64,000 nucleotides of DNA, taken from NCBI RefSeq assembly GCF_005843925.1, contig NZ_VCBC01000002.1, positions 286,951 to 350,950 of the forward strand, written 5' to 3'. The notes below the pieces were generated by a model. The model had not been told where the DNA came from and ran no database searches. It saw only the letters and a list, made by a program, of their open reading frames with translations. Each line of letters starts with the position of its first letter. The first letter of the stretch is position 1. The translations under genes were made by a program, and so were the position numbers. Positions 46,897-57,538 of this stretch are shown piece by piece. The DNA is from Thalassotalea litorea (GTDB lineage: Bacteria > Pseudomonadota > Gammaproteobacteria > Enterobacterales > Alteromonadaceae).

Positions 46897-47865
46897 ATGA
46901 GCAAACCAACGACTCGTGTAGCCCCTGGCACAAAATTACGTGACGCCGAGAAAATGGCTCATATCCCGGTTCAGGTGATCCCATCTGAGCGTGAGACTAT
47001 GTTACGTAAACCAGATTGGTTAAAAATAAAACTGCCTCGTACCAGTGAAAAAATTGATCATATTAAGAAGTCTTTGCGCAAGCACAACCTTCATTCCGTA
47101 TGTGAAGAGGCATCCTGTCCGAACCTGGCGGAATGTTTTAACCACGGTACCGCAACCTTTATGATCTTAGGGGATATTTGTACCCGTCGTTGCCCATTTT
47201 GTGATGTCGGACATGGTCGCCCTCTGGCTGCCGATCCTGAAGAACCGAAAAAGCTTGCCCTAACGCTAAAAGACATGGCGTTAAAATATGTGGTGATCAC
47301 CTCTGTAGACCGAGACGATTTACGTGACGGTGGCGCACAGCAATTTGCCGATTGCATTACCGAAATTCAGGAACATGCTCCCAATACAAAAATCGAAATT
47401 TTAGTACCGGATTTTCGTGGCCGTATGGACCGTGCGTTGGAAATACTCAATGCGCATCCGCCCCATGTTTTTAATCACAATCTGGAAACAGCACCACGGC
47501 TTTATAAAAAGGCCCGACCTGGTGCCAACTATCAATGGTCTTTGGATCTATTAAAGAAATTTGGCGAAGCAAATCCAAGCGTGCCAACCAAGTCCGGCCT
47601 GATGGTTGGTTTAGGTGAAACCAATGATGAAATCCTCGAAGTGATGCGTGATTTACGTGCCCATGGCGTGACCATGCTAACCATAGGCCAATATTTACAG
47701 CCATCTAAGCATCACTTACCGGTAGAGCGTTATGTTCACCCGGATGAGTTTGAGATGTTCCGCATTGAAGCGGAAAAAATGGGCTTTGAGCATGCTGCTT
47801 GTGGACCATTGGTACGTTCAAGCTATCACGCCGACAAACAGGCTGCAGGTGAAGAAGTAAAATAG
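46897..47865 (+). CDS. lipA: Lipoyl synthase LipA
   Basis: 322 residues, radical-SAM. It has the auxiliary cluster motif [12 protein letters not shown] and the SAM cluster [13 protein letters not shown], then [17 protein letters not shown] and the C-terminal [10 protein letters not shown]. It inserts two sulfurs into octanoyl side chains to make lipoate. A rho-independent terminator follows. Confidence 0.98.
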   Translation: MSKPTTRVAPGTKLRDAEKMAHIPVQVIPSERETMLRKPDWLKIKLPRTSEKIDHIKKSLRKHNLHSVCEEASCPNLAECFNHGTATFMILGDICTRRCPFCDVGHGRPLAADPEEPKKLALTLKDMALKYVVITSVDRDDLRDGGAQQFADCITEIQEHAPNTKIEILVPDFRGRMDRALEILNAHPPHVFNHNLETAPRLYKKARPGANYQWSLDLLKKFGEANPSVPTKSGLMVGLGETNDEILEVMRDLRAHGVTMLTIGQYLQPSKHHLPVERYVHPDEFEMFRIEAEKMGFEHAACGPLVRSSYHADKQAAGEEVK

Positions 47866-47888
47866 TCCGATCAGGTTATTGATAAAAA

Positions 47889-47917
47889 TCAAGGCATCGC
47901 TCAGGCGGTGCCTTTTT
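47889..47917 (+). terminator. Rho-independent terminator of lipA
   Basis: GGCATCGC (47893-47900) pairs with GCGGTGCC (47905-47912) around TCAG, with one T-G pair, and TTTTTA follows. It lies between lipA and the convergent MFS gene and may serve both. Confidence 0.9.
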
Positions 47918-47946
47918 ATTGGTGTTCAATACCAAGTTCGATTGAT

Positions 47947-49155
47947 TCAAGGGTTGCGCGGCTCACCAGGTACCATTTCCCCCTCGCTTTGGGAAATTAG
48001 CTTAGGGGTAAAAACAACAAACAATAACCCTATAATGCAAGCCCCAGCGGCAAATAAGAAGCTGCTTTGCCCCGATCCTGAACGTTCCCATAGCCAGCCA
48101 GTCAATATCGCGCCAATTGCTCCACCTACCCCGTAAAACAACCCGTTATAGATTGCTTGCGCTCTATTTTGTTGAGTGGGGCTAAAATAGTTTTGAAAAA
48201 ATGCCATACAGGCACAATGGTATAACGCAAAGCTCACGGCATGCATGCTCATCGCAAGTGCCAATACCCAGGGGTTGCTTGCAAATAAACCCGTTAGTAA
48301 CCAGCGCAATGCTGTGATTAAAAAGCACAGCGCAAAAATACGATTTAAGGACCAGGCTTTGAAAAACACATGGGCAGCATAAAACATCAATACTTCGACC
48401 ACGATGGCAACGCCCATAAAAAGACCAACATCGCTGGTGGCAAAACCGGCATCTCGCAAGTACAAGGCAAAGAAGTTATAAAATGGACCAAAGCTAATTT
48501 GCATCAATAATCCCGAGATCAAAAAACAAATAAACCCTGGATGCATAAAGCGCGTGAAAACTGAGACCGACACTGTTGCGTCGGCCTTACTGAAATTAAT
48601 AATGGGATCTTGATTAGTCAGAGAAACCAGAGTAAGAAAAATTATCCAAACCATGGCCAAATGAGGGAAATATAGGGCAGATGTGGCGGACAGTACTTCG
48701 CCGCCGACCAATGTCGCAACAATAAAACCAAGGCTACCCCAAAGACGGATCCGCGAATACGCTGGGCTTTGTGAGGTTAAAGAGCGGAGCGTTAACACTT
48801 CCAGTTGCGGCAATATACCATTAAAAAACAGCATAAACAGTGACATTGACAATAAAACCGGCCAAAAACCATGGCTGACAAAGACTAGGCTCAATGTCGC
48901 AATCGTTAACAGGCAACCAAAAACAATAAAACGCGAAAGTCGCCCGGAGCTGTCGGCTAGATGGGCCCATAGTCCGGGGCCAATAATTTTGGTGGCAGCG
49001 ACTACCGCAAGTATTTCGCCTATTTGCAACGCATTAAAACCCTTTGCATCCAGATATAACGAAGCAAAAGGCATAAATACGCCGATCAATGCGAAATAAC
49101 AAAAAAAGCCACCGCTGAGGGTGGCATACGTTTTATTTGATAACGCCATGATCAA
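47947..49155 (-). CDS. MFS transporter, 3-phenylpropionate permease (HcaT)-like
   Basis: 402 residues with twelve hydrophobic segments. The PF12832-type opening (TYATLSGGFFCYFALIGVFM, PFASLYLDAKGFNALQIGEI) and the fact that both halves are similar to HcaT/nucleoside permease-like proteins support the family. In E. coli HcaT imports 3-phenylpropionate, but marine homologues are uncharacterised and the substrate here is unknown. It is 18 nt downstream of aroC, so perhaps co-transcribed. Confidence 0.86.
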   Translation of the reverse strand: MIMALSNKTYATLSGGFFCYFALIGVFMPFASLYLDAKGFNALQIGEILAVVAATKIIGPGLWAHLADSSGRLSRFIVFGCLLTIATLSLVFVSHGFWPVLLSMSLFMLFFNGILPQLEVLTLRSLTSQSPAYSRIRLWGSLGFIVATLVGGEVLSATSALYFPHLAMVWIIFLTLVSLTNQDPIINFSKADATVSVSVFTRFMHPGFICFLISGLLMQISFGPFYNFFALYLRDAGFATSDVGLFMGVAIVVEVLMFYAAHVFFKAWSLNRIFALCFLITALRWLLTGLFASNPWVLALAMSMHAVSFALYHCACMAFFQNYFSPTQQNRAQAIYNGLFYGVGGAIGAILTGWLWERSGSGQSSFLFAAGACIIGLLFVVFTPKLISQSEGEMVPGEPRNP

Positions 49156-49173
49156 ATGCCAGAATTTCGCGAA

Positions 49174-50262
49174 CTATTCAATGACTGGCGTTGGGCAGTT
49201 AACATCCATATTTTGCGCACGATGCCTTAATAGGTGGTCCATGACGGTAATAGCCATCATGGCTTCGGCGATGGGTACAGCCCGGATCCCAACACAGGGG
49301 TCATGTCTGCCACGGGTAATAATTTCTGTCGGGTTCCCATCAATGTCGATGGTTTTTCCCGAAACGCCGATACTCGAGGTAGGCTTTAGGGCAATGTTAG
49401 CTACAAGATCCTGACCGGAAGAAATCCCTCCCAGTACGCCACCAGCTTGATTTGATAGAAATCCATCGGGTGTCAGCTCATCACGGTGCTCACTGCCCCG
49501 TTGGTTTACGACCTCAAAGCCGGAGCCTATTTCAATCCCCTTTACGGCATTGATGCTCATTAAACTATGGGCTAGATCCGCGTCCAGACGATCAAACACT
49601 GGCTCGCCTAAGCCTACTGGCATGCCCGACGCTACCACTTTTACGGCTGCACCGATGGAATCTTTTTCCCGCAAAATGCCTCGAATTAATTCATCCAAAG
49701 CATCAAGTTTCGCAACGTCTGGGAAAAAGAATGGATTTTGTTCTACCTGTTGCCAGTCATATTGCTCGGCTTTAATATCGCCGATTTGACTGACACAGGC
49801 ACGGATTTCCATACCGAATTTCTGCGCCAAATATTTTTTAGCGATACTACCGGCTGCCACTCGCATCGCAGTTTCTCGAGCGGATGAGCGCCCGCCACCG
49901 CGGTAATCACGAATGCCATACTTTTGCCAATAGGTGTAATCGGCATGTCCCGGGCGAAAACTTTGTGCGATATCGCCATAATCTTTCGAACGCTGATCGG
50001 TATTTTCAATGATCAAGCCAATCGGCGTACCCGTGGTTTTGCCTTCAAATACACCGGAAAGGATCTTGACTTGATCCGCTTCTCGTCTTGCCGTTGTATA
50101 TCGAGAGGTGCCAGGTTTACGGCGATCGAGATCCCGCTGTAAATCTTCTTCTGTAAGTTCCAGTCCTGGAGGACATCCATCAATAATTGCTCCTAGCGCC
50201 AGGCCATGACTTTCACCAAACGTGGTGACTTTGAATAATTGTCCTATCGAATTTCCCGCCAT
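49174..50262 (-). CDS. aroC: Chorismate synthase
   Basis: 362 residues with the AroC opening [28 protein letters not shown] and the motifs [32 protein letters not shown] and [18 protein letters not shown]. It converts 5-enolpyruvylshikimate-3-phosphate to chorismate with reduced FMN. The start is 3 nt after the prmB stop, a common pair in this group. Confidence 0.98.
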   Translation of the reverse strand: MAGNSIGQLFKVTTFGESHGLALGAIIDGCPPGLELTEEDLQRDLDRRKPGTSRYTTARREADQVKILSGVFEGKTTGTPIGLIIENTDQRSKDYGDIAQSFRPGHADYTYWQKYGIRDYRGGGRSSARETAMRVAAGSIAKKYLAQKFGMEIRACVSQIGDIKAEQYDWQQVEQNPFFFPDVAKLDALDELIRGILREKDSIGAAVKVVASGMPVGLGEPVFDRLDADLAHSLMSINAVKGIEIGSGFEVVNQRGSEHRDELTPDGFLSNQAGGVLGGISSGQDLVANIALKPTSSIGVSGKTIDIDGNPTEIITRGRHDPCVGIRAVPIAEAMMAITVMDHLLRHRAQNMDVNCPTPVIE

Positions 50263-50264
50263 AA

Positions 50265-51200
50265 TTACCCTACTACCTTACTGTCCAAAATATCCTTAAA
50301 TTGTTCTAATTGTGCTTTCGTTATTGCAAACACCCCAAGACCGCCCTGTTCAAACTCCAGCCATCGCAAAGGAAGTTGTGGATATTCTGCGATCACATGA
50401 ACCATTGAATTTCCTACTTCGCAAATGAGTACGCCATCGTCATTTAAATAGTTGCCACTTTGCGCCAATATTTTTCTCACCAAATCAAGACCATCATGGC
50501 CGCAGCCCAACCCCATTTCCGGTTCATGGTGAAACTCCTCAGGCATATCCGAGATATCTTCGGCGTCCACATAAGGAGGGTTGGTGACAATTAAATCATA
50601 TCGTTTCCCGGCCACTGACGTAAACAAATCGGACTGGATCAGGTTGACCTGATATTCAAGCTGATGATTTTCAACATTAATTGCAGCAACGTCCAAAGCG
50701 TCAGCCGATAAGTCGATAGCATCGACCATCGCTTCTGGAAATTGGTAAGCACAGGCGATGGCGATACAACCACTGCCGGTACACAAATCTAAGATCTGAG
50801 TCGGGGGGTTTTCTATTTGCTGGGCAAAGCGTTGTTGAATCAGCTCAGCAATAGGTGAACGTGGCACGAGCACGCGTTCATCAATATAAAAAGGTAAGCC
50901 GGAAAAATATGCCTGATTGGTAATATACGCGGCAGGGATCCGCTCGTCGGCACGTCGTAAAATCAGTTCAATGATCGCGAGCTTTTCGCTGCGGGTCAGT
51001 CGCGATGTTAGTAGAGAGTCTTCATTGAGTGGCGGCAAGTTCAGAGCAAAACAAATTAACGAAAATGCTTCATCCCAGGGATTATCGGTTCCATGACCGT
51101 AAAACAAATCGACTTCATTAAAGCGGCTGACACTCCAGCGCAACATATCCTGAATGGTTTGTAAGTCTTCAACGACTTCATTAACTTTAATTTCTAACAC
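50265..51200 (-). CDS. prmB: Ribosomal protein L3 N5-glutamine methyltransferase PrmB
   Basis: 311 residues. SAM-binding motif I is [20 protein letters not shown] and the glutamine-methylase motif NPPY is in [16 protein letters not shown]. The N-terminal helical domain distinguishes PrmB from PrmC, and its place before aroC is typical. It methylates a glutamine of L3 during ribosome assembly. Confidence 0.95.
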   Translation of the reverse strand: MLEIKVNEVVEDLQTIQDMLRWSVSRFNEVDLFYGHGTDNPWDEAFSLICFALNLPPLNEDSLLTSRLTRSEKLAIIELILRRADERIPAAYITNQAYFSGLPFYIDERVLVPRSPIAELIQQRFAQQIENPPTQILDLCTGSGCIAIACAYQFPEAMVDAIDLSADALDVAAINVENHQLEYQVNLIQSDLFTSVAGKRYDLIVTNPPYVDAEDISDMPEEFHHEPEMGLGCGHDGLDLVRKILAQSGNYLNDDGVLICEVGNSMVHVIAEYPQLPLRWLEFEQGGLGVFAITKAQLEQFKDILDSKVVG

Positions 51201-51298
51201 GAATTACTCCAGCATTGGACGACTGCAACTAAGATAATTATCACCCAAAATTCTCGCCAGCTATTTTCTTGATGCCTTGCATCCATTAAACTAGCAAA

Positions 51299-51838
51299 AT
51301 GAAATCTAAAACACCCCTAGACCGGCAGGAAAAAGAGCTTTTTGAACAAGCGATGGGTTCGGTAAAACCCATGTCGCAAGACAAGGTTAACTTAAAAAAA
51401 CCGACACAATCGCAAAAAAAACAACAAAGCCATCGCTTAACATTTGAAAAACAACAATTTCATTTTTCGGATGAATATGAGCCCCAACTACCCAGCACAG
51501 GACCGATGAAATATGTTCGGGAAGATGCCGACAGCTTTGAAGCCAAGCTATTGCGTCGCGGAGAATATGCTCCGGAGCTTATTTTAGACCTGCATGGCCT
51601 CAAACAACAAGAGTCAAAGCAAGAAATTGCAGCTTTATTAGCAAGTTGTATCAAACAACACGTTAAATGTGCCTGTATTATTCACGGTATCGGTAATCGC
51701 GTACTGAAAACCAAAGTACCGCACTGGTTGGTTCAACACCCTGATGTACTCGCCTTTCATCAGGCGCCACTGGAATGGGGTGGTATGGGAGCGTTACTGA
51801 TATTGCTTGATTTACCCGATGATCCATTTTGTAAATAG
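51299..51838 (+). CDS. smrB: Smr-domain endonuclease SmrB
   Basis: 179 residues with a basic N-terminal tail and a C-terminal Smr domain: ELILDLHGLKQQESKQEI and CIIHGIGNRVLKTKVPHWL, then EWGGMGALLILL. SmrB cleaves mRNA between collided ribosomes. It is divergent from prmB, as in many gammaproteobacteria. Confidence 0.93.
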   Translation: MKSKTPLDRQEKELFEQAMGSVKPMSQDKVNLKKPTQSQKKQQSHRLTFEKQQFHFSDEYEPQLPSTGPMKYVREDADSFEAKLLRRGEYAPELILDLHGLKQQESKQEIAALLASCIKQHVKCACIIHGIGNRVLKTKVPHWLVQHPDVLAFHQAPLEWGGMGALLILLDLPDDPFCK

Positions 51839-51888
51839 CATCAGCAACATTTGCTACAACTCAGCTAAATCAACTCAGCTAAATCAAC

Positions 51889-52365
51889 TCAACAAAAGTC
51901 GTCAGGCGTATAGATCCCTTGATAATGCCCGGTCATTTGCTCCATATCATAGTCAATATGTGCGATTGCAGCGGTTACAAATACTGGCGTACTTTTCTCA
52001 ATACTCAGTTGTGCGGTCAAATAACTCACCAATGGCATATGCGACACAATTAGGATATTTTTCCAGCGCTCTAAATTCAACGTACCATCGAGGTAATCAT
52101 GACAATCACTGGCGGATCCTGAGGGAGTGAATAATGACAAGGTTTGCACCGCGAGTGTTCCACCAAATCTCTCATTCATTAATGCTGCGGTTTGTTGGGT
52201 GCGGGTATATGGACTGACTAAAATCGCATCCAGACTTACTTGCTTTTTCTCAAGCCAGCGTGCCATCACCTGTGTTTCAAGGGCACCTAACTGGGTTAAT
52301 TGGCGGCTCATGTCGCTGTCAGATTGAAGCTCGGCTTCACCGTGACGCATGATAAAAATATTCAT
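51889..52365 (-). CDS. sixA: Phosphohistidine phosphatase SixA
   Basis: 158 residues opening with the histidine-phosphatase motif MNIFIMRHGEAELQSDSD; the second catalytic His is in ILIVSHMPLVSYL. It removes phosphate from histidine of HPt/phosphotransferase proteins. It converges with smrB, with the 14-bp direct repeat TCAGCTAAATCAAC between them. Confidence 0.94.
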   Translation of the reverse strand: MNIFIMRHGEAELQSDSDMSRQLTQLGALETQVMARWLEKKQVSLDAILVSPYTRTQQTAALMNERFGGTLAVQTLSLFTPSGSASDCHDYLDGTLNLERWKNILIVSHMPLVSYLTAQLSIEKSTPVFVTAAIAHIDYDMEQMTGHYQGIYTPDDFC

Positions 52366-52552
52366 TAACAGTGTGGGTCTGAAATTATTCTTGGTTCAAT
52401 TTGATACTAGCATCAATATTTCACAAGTAGTACCGATTGCGACGTTTATTCGCAAATATTTACAACGAAAATGGAAGTCGCTGTTCTACCGTTGAAAATC
52501 CGAGATTTTAAATAAGTAAATCAAGGCCAAGTCTGATAAACGATAAGGCTGA

Positions 52553-52574
52553 CAGGAGGATACAACTCCTCCTG
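52553..52574 (-). terminator. Hairpin after the RND operon
   Basis: CAGGAGGA / TCCTCCTG pair over 8 bp with a TACAAC loop about 55 nt past the adaptor-gene stop on the minus strand. It lacks a strong T-run, so termination is likely but not certain. Confidence 0.5.
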
Positions 52575-52628
52575 ATTTACATCGAATTTAGTTTCGCTGC
52601 CGTTCGAAATTCGTGCACAAGTCGCTTG

Positions 52629-53693
52629 CTAGGGTTTGGCATCAGGAAGCACGATGGTCTCTCCCGAACTAAGCCCTGAAATCACTTCAACGTGATCGCC
52701 AATCGTTCTTCCTATTCGTACGTAGCGACGAGTTAATTGATCATTATTTGCGACCCAAACCATATCCATTTGACCAAATCGGCGCAGGTAGTCTTTTTCA
52801 ATTAATAATTTATCAATCTTACCGGTATTGACTAATACTCGCGCAAACAAACCCGGCAACAACTGAGGATTGAATTCAATGTCCGTTTTCACTTCAAAAC
52901 TTCTGGCATTGGCATCCGCCGCGGGAACAATCTCCCCGACAGTCCCGTTGAGCGTTTGCTGTAAACTGTCGATTGTCACTTGAACCTGATTGCCAATAGA
53001 TAAGCCAAGAGCCACCGATTCGCGAATGTTGGCAACCACCTGCAGACTCGAGGGATTATAGAGACTCAATAATGTCTGCCCTGGCGTCGCCATATCACCT
53101 GGCTCAGCGATACGATCGACCACTCGTCCGGAAATGGGCGATTTAATCGTGGCATAAGACAGTGCGGATTGAGCTTCCTGTAATGCCTGTTGCGCGCCTT
53201 GCAATTGAGCCGTGGTTTGTCTTGCATTGGCGCTGGCATTATCCAGTTCACTTTTTGATACCAGCCCCTTTTGCTGCAGTTGTTGTACTCGTTTGAGGTT
53301 CCGAGAAGCTTCATCCGCCCTCGCTTTAACGGCGCTTATCTGTGATTTGGCCTGTGAAACTCTGGCATCCAAGTCACTGCTATTAAGCGTAATGAGCACA
53401 TCCCCTTTTTCGATCCGTTGTCCGGCTCGAACATTGATGGTTTCAATTCTCGACAAAATACGACTGGATACCAAGGTAGCATCCCGAGCCTGTAATGCGG
53501 CCGGAAATGTTTCAAAGTCGTCCAATTGTTGCAACTTTACTTGATAAGGTGAACGATAGGTCTGGGCCGGTGGCGTTAATTCATCCGGGGCAACCTGATC
53601 GTTAAACGTTCCTGCTAACCAGGCTATCGCCAGTAGTAAAGCACCAATCGCCAATAATGGCGCCACAATTTTTTTCATTAGATTACGATTCAT
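52629..53693 (-). CDS. RND efflux periplasmic adaptor (membrane-fusion protein)
   Basis: 354 residues with an N-terminal signal anchor (KKIVAPLLAIGALLLAIAWL), a lipoyl half-motif (INVRAGQRIEKGDVLITL), a coiled-coil hairpin (about 110-180) and a second lipoyl half (ATIKSPISGRVVDRIAEPGD) with barrel domains. It links the inner-membrane RND pump to an outer-membrane channel, which is not encoded nearby. The start overlaps the pump's 3' end by 11 nt. Pump-before-adaptor order is less common than the reverse. Confidence 0.93.
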   Translation of the reverse strand: MNRNLMKKIVAPLLAIGALLLAIAWLAGTFNDQVAPDELTPPAQTYRSPYQVKLQQLDDFETFPAALQARDATLVSSRILSRIETINVRAGQRIEKGDVLITLNSSDLDARVSQAKSQISAVKARADEASRNLKRVQQLQQKGLVSKSELDNASANARQTTAQLQGAQQALQEAQSALSYATIKSPISGRVVDRIAEPGDMATPGQTLLSLYNPSSLQVVANIRESVALGLSIGNQVQVTIDSLQQTLNGTVGEIVPAADANARSFEVKTDIEFNPQLLPGLFARVLVNTGKIDKLLIEKDYLRRFGQMDMVWVANNDQLTRRYVRIGRTIGDHVEVISGLSSGETIVLPDAKP

Positions 53694-56600
53694 TTACGGA
53701 ACTACCTTTTGCAATAGGGTTTGTGTCAAACACCAGGAAATAGACCATCGGGACTACCAGTAGTGAAAATAAAGTGGATGCGACAATCCCGAAAATAATG
53801 GCCAAAGCCAGGCCATTAAAAACCGGGTCTAAAGTAATAATAAGGTTACCTAATAAGGTGGTACCGGCAGTTAAAAGTACTGGTCGCATTCGTACTTCAC
53901 CGGCTTTAAGTATCGCCTCTTTTATATTCGCGCCTGCACTTCGAGCATGGGAAATAAATTCCACTAGGATTAAAGAATTGCGTACAACGATCCCCGCTAA
54001 TGCAATCATTCCTATCATTGCCGTTGCGGTAAACAACACAGGTTCTGGTGCGCCCGCTATCTGCCTTTCGCCAATCAGGTTCATGAATAAAAAGCCGGGC
54101 ATAATTCCGATAATGGTTAATGGTATGGCTGACATAATAATCAATGATAAGGCGGTGCTACTGGTTTGCCATTTAAGGACGATGAAAATTCCGGTTAAAG
54201 CGAACGCAAATGCGATCCCCATATCTCGAAATACATCGATGGTGATCCGCCATTCACCTTCGCCAGAAAACGAATAACTGGTTCCTTCGGGTAAACTCCA
54301 GCCGATACCAGCGCCCGAATTTAGAAAAGTCCGTTGCTGCCATGGCGCCATCGAAGACGATGGTTGATTATAATCCGCGCTAACGTCGGCGATAACATCC
54401 GCCGGAGTGCGCCCAGAGATTTCCGCCGTCACGTAAATAACCGACTGTAAATCTTTGCGCATAATTGGCTGGGAAACCACAGTACTTTGCCAACGCCCTA
54501 GTTCCGCAATCGGAACAATGGGTTGTGGTGCGTTCTCTAGCCCGAGTCCTTGATTTTGTTGGGCAATTCCCATTCGACCTTTTAGCTGCAATGCCAAAAC
54601 ATGGGTTAGATCCTGGCGCGATTCGTAGGGGAGTTTAACTGTGATCGGTGTTGGCTCTGCATCATAAGGTCGCTGGTAAACACCCACATTTTCCCCGTCA
54701 ACGGCGATGGTCAGTGCCCGGTTCACTTCCTGAGTAGAAATTCCAGACAATGCCGCTTTTTGTTTATCAACAATGAATCGCTGCACCGGTTGGTTGGCGG
54801 TCATACTTGTATCGACTTCAACCACATGTGCCTCTTGTTGCAGACGATTGCGCAATTGTTCAGCGGCCTGGAAATGCGCGTTGGCATCCACCAGGGGATC
54901 GGCATAAATTTCTGCCACCAGCGTGCTCATTACCGGCGGTCCCGGTGGAACTTCCACGACCTTTATCGAGATATCGGCAGTTTGCAATGGTTGCAACAGC
55001 TTTCGCAACCGTAGGACAACGCCATGAGATTGATGCTGACGCTGATTTTTATCCACTAACAAAACACGGATATCGCCTAGATGATGCCCCTGACGCTGAT
55101 AATATCCCCGTACCAGACCGTTAAAATCAATAGGCGACGATTCTCCGATATACACGGCAAGCGCTTCAATTTCTGGCAGTTTGTGGGCAAGTTTTGCGAC
55201 TTTCCCGGCCATCGACGCGGTTTGCTCAAGTGAAGTGCCTTCTGGCATATCGAGCAATACCTGGATCTCATTTTTATTGTCAAAAGGAAGTAATTTCAGC
55301 GGTACTGCCCGGAATACAGGTAAGGCTGCAGACGCTAAAAACAGGATTACAACAAGGATTAACGACAACTTTATACGATTACGACTGGCAAGAATTGGCG
55401 TTAAAACCTTCCGATATATGCTAGGGTTTTGTGGCTCTTTGTGGGCAGAGGAAGGGGTTGATGTTCTCAGAAGTTTTGATGCAAGCCAGGGAGTGACCAG
55501 AAATGCAACTAAGGTTGAGATCATCACAGACACCGGCACATTAAATGCCATCGGTGCCATATACGGCCCCATCATGCCGGTAATAAATGCTAATGGAATA
55601 AACGCCAGGATGATGGTGAGTGTCGACATCAATAACGCCGGGCGAATTTCCTGCATTGCTGCAACAATACTGTCCTGGGCATTACGACCTTTTTGTCGCA
55701 GCGTGCGTTCAATGTTATCGATACCGGTAATAGGATCGTCCACGAGCAACCCAAGAGAAAGAATCAATGCGAACAGCGTTACTCGATTAATGGTATAACC
55801 GAACATATAATCGAGGATCAGGGTGAGGCCATAGCACACAGGCACCGCTAAGCCGACCACGATTGCAGGTCGCCAACCAAGGAACACGCCGATAAAAATC
55901 ACCACGGTGAATATTGCAAACGCCAAAGAAGACGTTAGATTATTGACTTTGTCATTGGCAGTTTGACCATAATCACGAAGCAGTTTTAGCTCAACCTCAG
56001 ATGGTAAGATAGATTCTTTAATCTCTTCCATGGCGGCAAGAACATTGGTGCTTACTGCCACCGCATTACTGCCTTTTTGTTTGGCAACACTGATGGTGAC
56101 TAAGGGAAACTGTTGTGGATAATTTAAGCCTTTCGACGCAACCTTAGAATTATTGGCCGAGTCTTGCGTTTTGTGACTCGCCGCCAATTCCAGCCACTGA
56201 TAGTTTTTTAACTCTTGCGGCCCGTCAACAACCGATGCGACATCCTTTAATAGGACAGGCTTGCCGTTTATTACGTTAACTACCATATTTTCAATCTGGA
56301 TAACGTTACGAAACACATCGCCTGACTCAATCATTACTTGGTTTTGCGCTAGCGTCAAAGACCCGTGACGCGTTAACTGGTTAGATATATCCAGCGCGTT
56401 TATGACATCAAGAACACTGGTCTGCCGTGCGGCAAGCGCCTGGATATCCAAATCAATTTGCAGTGCGCGTTGACGGCCACCAACGACCTGAATTTCACTG
56501 GTATCATCGATGCGCTGTAAAAATGTAGAGATTTCCTGAGCAAAACGACGCAATTGATAGTCATCATATAATTCAGGTTTGGTACTGTATAGTCCCAGCA

Positions 56601-57033
56601 TAACGATGGGAACATCATCAACTTCCTGAGGTTTTACCTGCCATCGGTGTACGACTGAGGGCAGTTTATCCTGATTCGAATACAACTTATTGTAAGTATT
56701 TACTATCGCCTTTTGTCTTTCTTGTCCGACGTGAAAACGTAATGTCACCACTAACTGGCCATCTAAAGAGGTGGAATAGATATGTTCAACACCGGAGATT
56801 TGTGACAATAGTTTTTCAAGCGGGATCGTCACCTGACGCTCAACCTGGTTTGCGGTTAAATTAGGTGCAAGTACCTGAACATCTATCATCGGCACGACAA
56901 TTTGTGGCTCTTCTTCTCTTGGCGTAATCTTTAAAGCAAGCAAACCAAGCAGTAACGAAAGAAAAAAGATTACCAGGGGGATCTTGCCCTGCAATGAGCG
57001 GGCAACAAGGCCATCAATGGGATGATTGCTCAT
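53683..57033 (-). CDS. RND efflux pump, inner-membrane permease (AcrB/CusA superfamily)
   Basis: 1116 residues from the ATG at 57033, with GGGAGC upstream; a TTG at 57048 is less likely. It starts with a membrane helix (IPLVIFFLSLLLGLLALKI), then PREEEPQIVVPMIDVQVLAP and the paired periplasmic loops. The fourth helix carries the proton-relay motif LLVDDPITGIDNIERTL. It is longer than AcrB by about 60 residues. Close homologues lie in the HAE family beside ArsR-type regulators; the substrate is unknown. Co-transcription with the upstream regulator is likely (30-nt gap). Confidence 0.93.
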   Translation of the reverse strand: MSNHPIDGLVARSLQGKIPLVIFFLSLLLGLLALKITPREEEPQIVVPMIDVQVLAPNLTANQVERQVTIPLEKLLSQISGVEHIYSTSLDGQLVVTLRFHVGQERQKAIVNTYNKLYSNQDKLPSVVHRWQVKPQEVDDVPIVMLGLYSTKPELYDDYQLRRFAQEISTFLQRIDDTSEIQVVGGRQRALQIDLDIQALAARQTSVLDVINALDISNQLTRHGSLTLAQNQVMIESGDVFRNVIQIENMVVNVINGKPVLLKDVASVVDGPQELKNYQWLELAASHKTQDSANNSKVASKGLNYPQQFPLVTISVAKQKGSNAVAVSTNVLAAMEEIKESILPSEVELKLLRDYGQTANDKVNNLTSSLAFAIFTVVIFIGVFLGWRPAIVVGLAVPVCYGLTLILDYMFGYTINRVTLFALILSLGLLVDDPITGIDNIERTLRQKGRNAQDSIVAAMQEIRPALLMSTLTIILAFIPLAFITGMMGPYMAPMAFNVPVSVMISTLVAFLVTPWLASKLLRTSTPSSAHKEPQNPSIYRKVLTPILASRNRIKLSLILVVILFLASAALPVFRAVPLKLLPFDNKNEIQVLLDMPEGTSLEQTASMAGKVAKLAHKLPEIEALAVYIGESSPIDFNGLVRGYYQRQGHHLGDIRVLLVDKNQRQHQSHGVVLRLRKLLQPLQTADISIKVVEVPPGPPVMSTLVAEIYADPLVDANAHFQAAEQLRNRLQQEAHVVEVDTSMTANQPVQRFIVDKQKAALSGISTQEVNRALTIAVDGENVGVYQRPYDAEPTPITVKLPYESRQDLTHVLALQLKGRMGIAQQNQGLGLENAPQPIVPIAELGRWQSTVVSQPIMRKDLQSVIYVTAEISGRTPADVIADVSADYNQPSSSMAPWQQRTFLNSGAGIGWSLPEGTSYSFSGEGEWRITIDVFRDMGIAFAFALTGIFIVLKWQTSSTALSLIIMSAIPLTIIGIMPGFLFMNLIGERQIAGAPEPVLFTATAMIGMIALAGIVVRNSLILVEFISHARSAGANIKEAILKAGEVRMRPVLLTAGTTLLGNLIITLDPVFNGLALAIIFGIVASTLFSLLVVPMVYFLVFDTNPIAKGSSVNES

Positions 57034-57063
57034 CGGCGGTGCTCCCAAAAATCACGAATTAAA

Positions 57064-57366
57064 TTAGTTTTCATTTTTACAAAATACTTCATAAAGGCGT
57101 TCAATGATTTTTACCGCTTTATCGTCACTGATTGCATAGTAAATCGTTTGCGCATCACGCCGGGTTTTAACAACGTTTGCCTGTCTTAGTGCAGCTAAGT
57201 GCTGAGACAATGCCGATTGCGCCAAGGGAACCTGTTCATTCAGTTCAGTTACTGAACACTCGGAATTCATTAATCGACATAAAATCATTAACCGATTTTT
57301 ATTCGCTAATAGCTTTAATAACTGCTCAGCTTTTTCCGCGTTGCCGGTCATTGCTTGCATATCCAT
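57064..57366 (-). CDS. ArsR-family regulator, BigR/YgaV/SqrR-like (candidate persulfide sensor)
   Basis: 100 residues from the ATG at 57366, which follows GGAGGG; the frame is open to 57414. The winged helix includes LAQSALSQHLAALRQANVVK. Two cysteines match the persulfide-sensing pair of BigR/YgaV/SqrR: one in RLMILCRL, the other at the very end, VFCKNEN; a third lies in SECSVTE. Such repressors release DNA when the pair forms a tetrasulfide or similar bridge. Divergent DUF2892 and rhodanese genes support a sulfur role. The ligand is inference. Confidence 0.85.
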   Translation of the reverse strand: MDMQAMTGNAEKAEQLLKLLANKNRLMILCRLMNSECSVTELNEQVPLAQSALSQHLAALRQANVVKTRRDAQTIYYAISDDKAVKIIERLYEVFCKNEN

Positions 57367-57450
57367 CTTTCCCTCCAGCTCTATTAATAATCCGTGATAA
57401 TTAAGTTTAATCAATCATCGCTAATGGAATTTTACAAAAAGTATAAACCA

Positions 57451-57490
57451 TTAAATTAGAAAACACTAATATTAGATCTTGCTAATTTAA
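57451..57490. promoter_or_regulatory. Tandem dyad operator between ArsR-type regulator and DUF2892/rhodanese genes
   Basis: Two adjacent 16-bp dyads, ATTAG-N6-CTAAT (57455-57470 and 57471-57486), together form a larger perfect dyad with flanks TTAAATTAG and CTAATTTAA, all centred at 57470.5. A further CTAATATACTAA lies at about 57497-57508. Repressors of this family bind AT-rich dyads, so this is the probable operator for both divergent promoters. Confidence 0.75.
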
Positions 57491-57538
57491 CAAACTCTAA
57501 TATACTAACGATAAACCAGTCATCTATTTGGAGTCATT

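Noticed and set aside
53774..54277. 167-codon antisense frame in the RND pump gene
   Set aside because: Opposite-strand shadow of a strongly conserved gene.
55181..55798. 205-codon antisense frame in the RND pump gene
   Set aside because: Shadow of the pump's membrane helices; no independent evidence.
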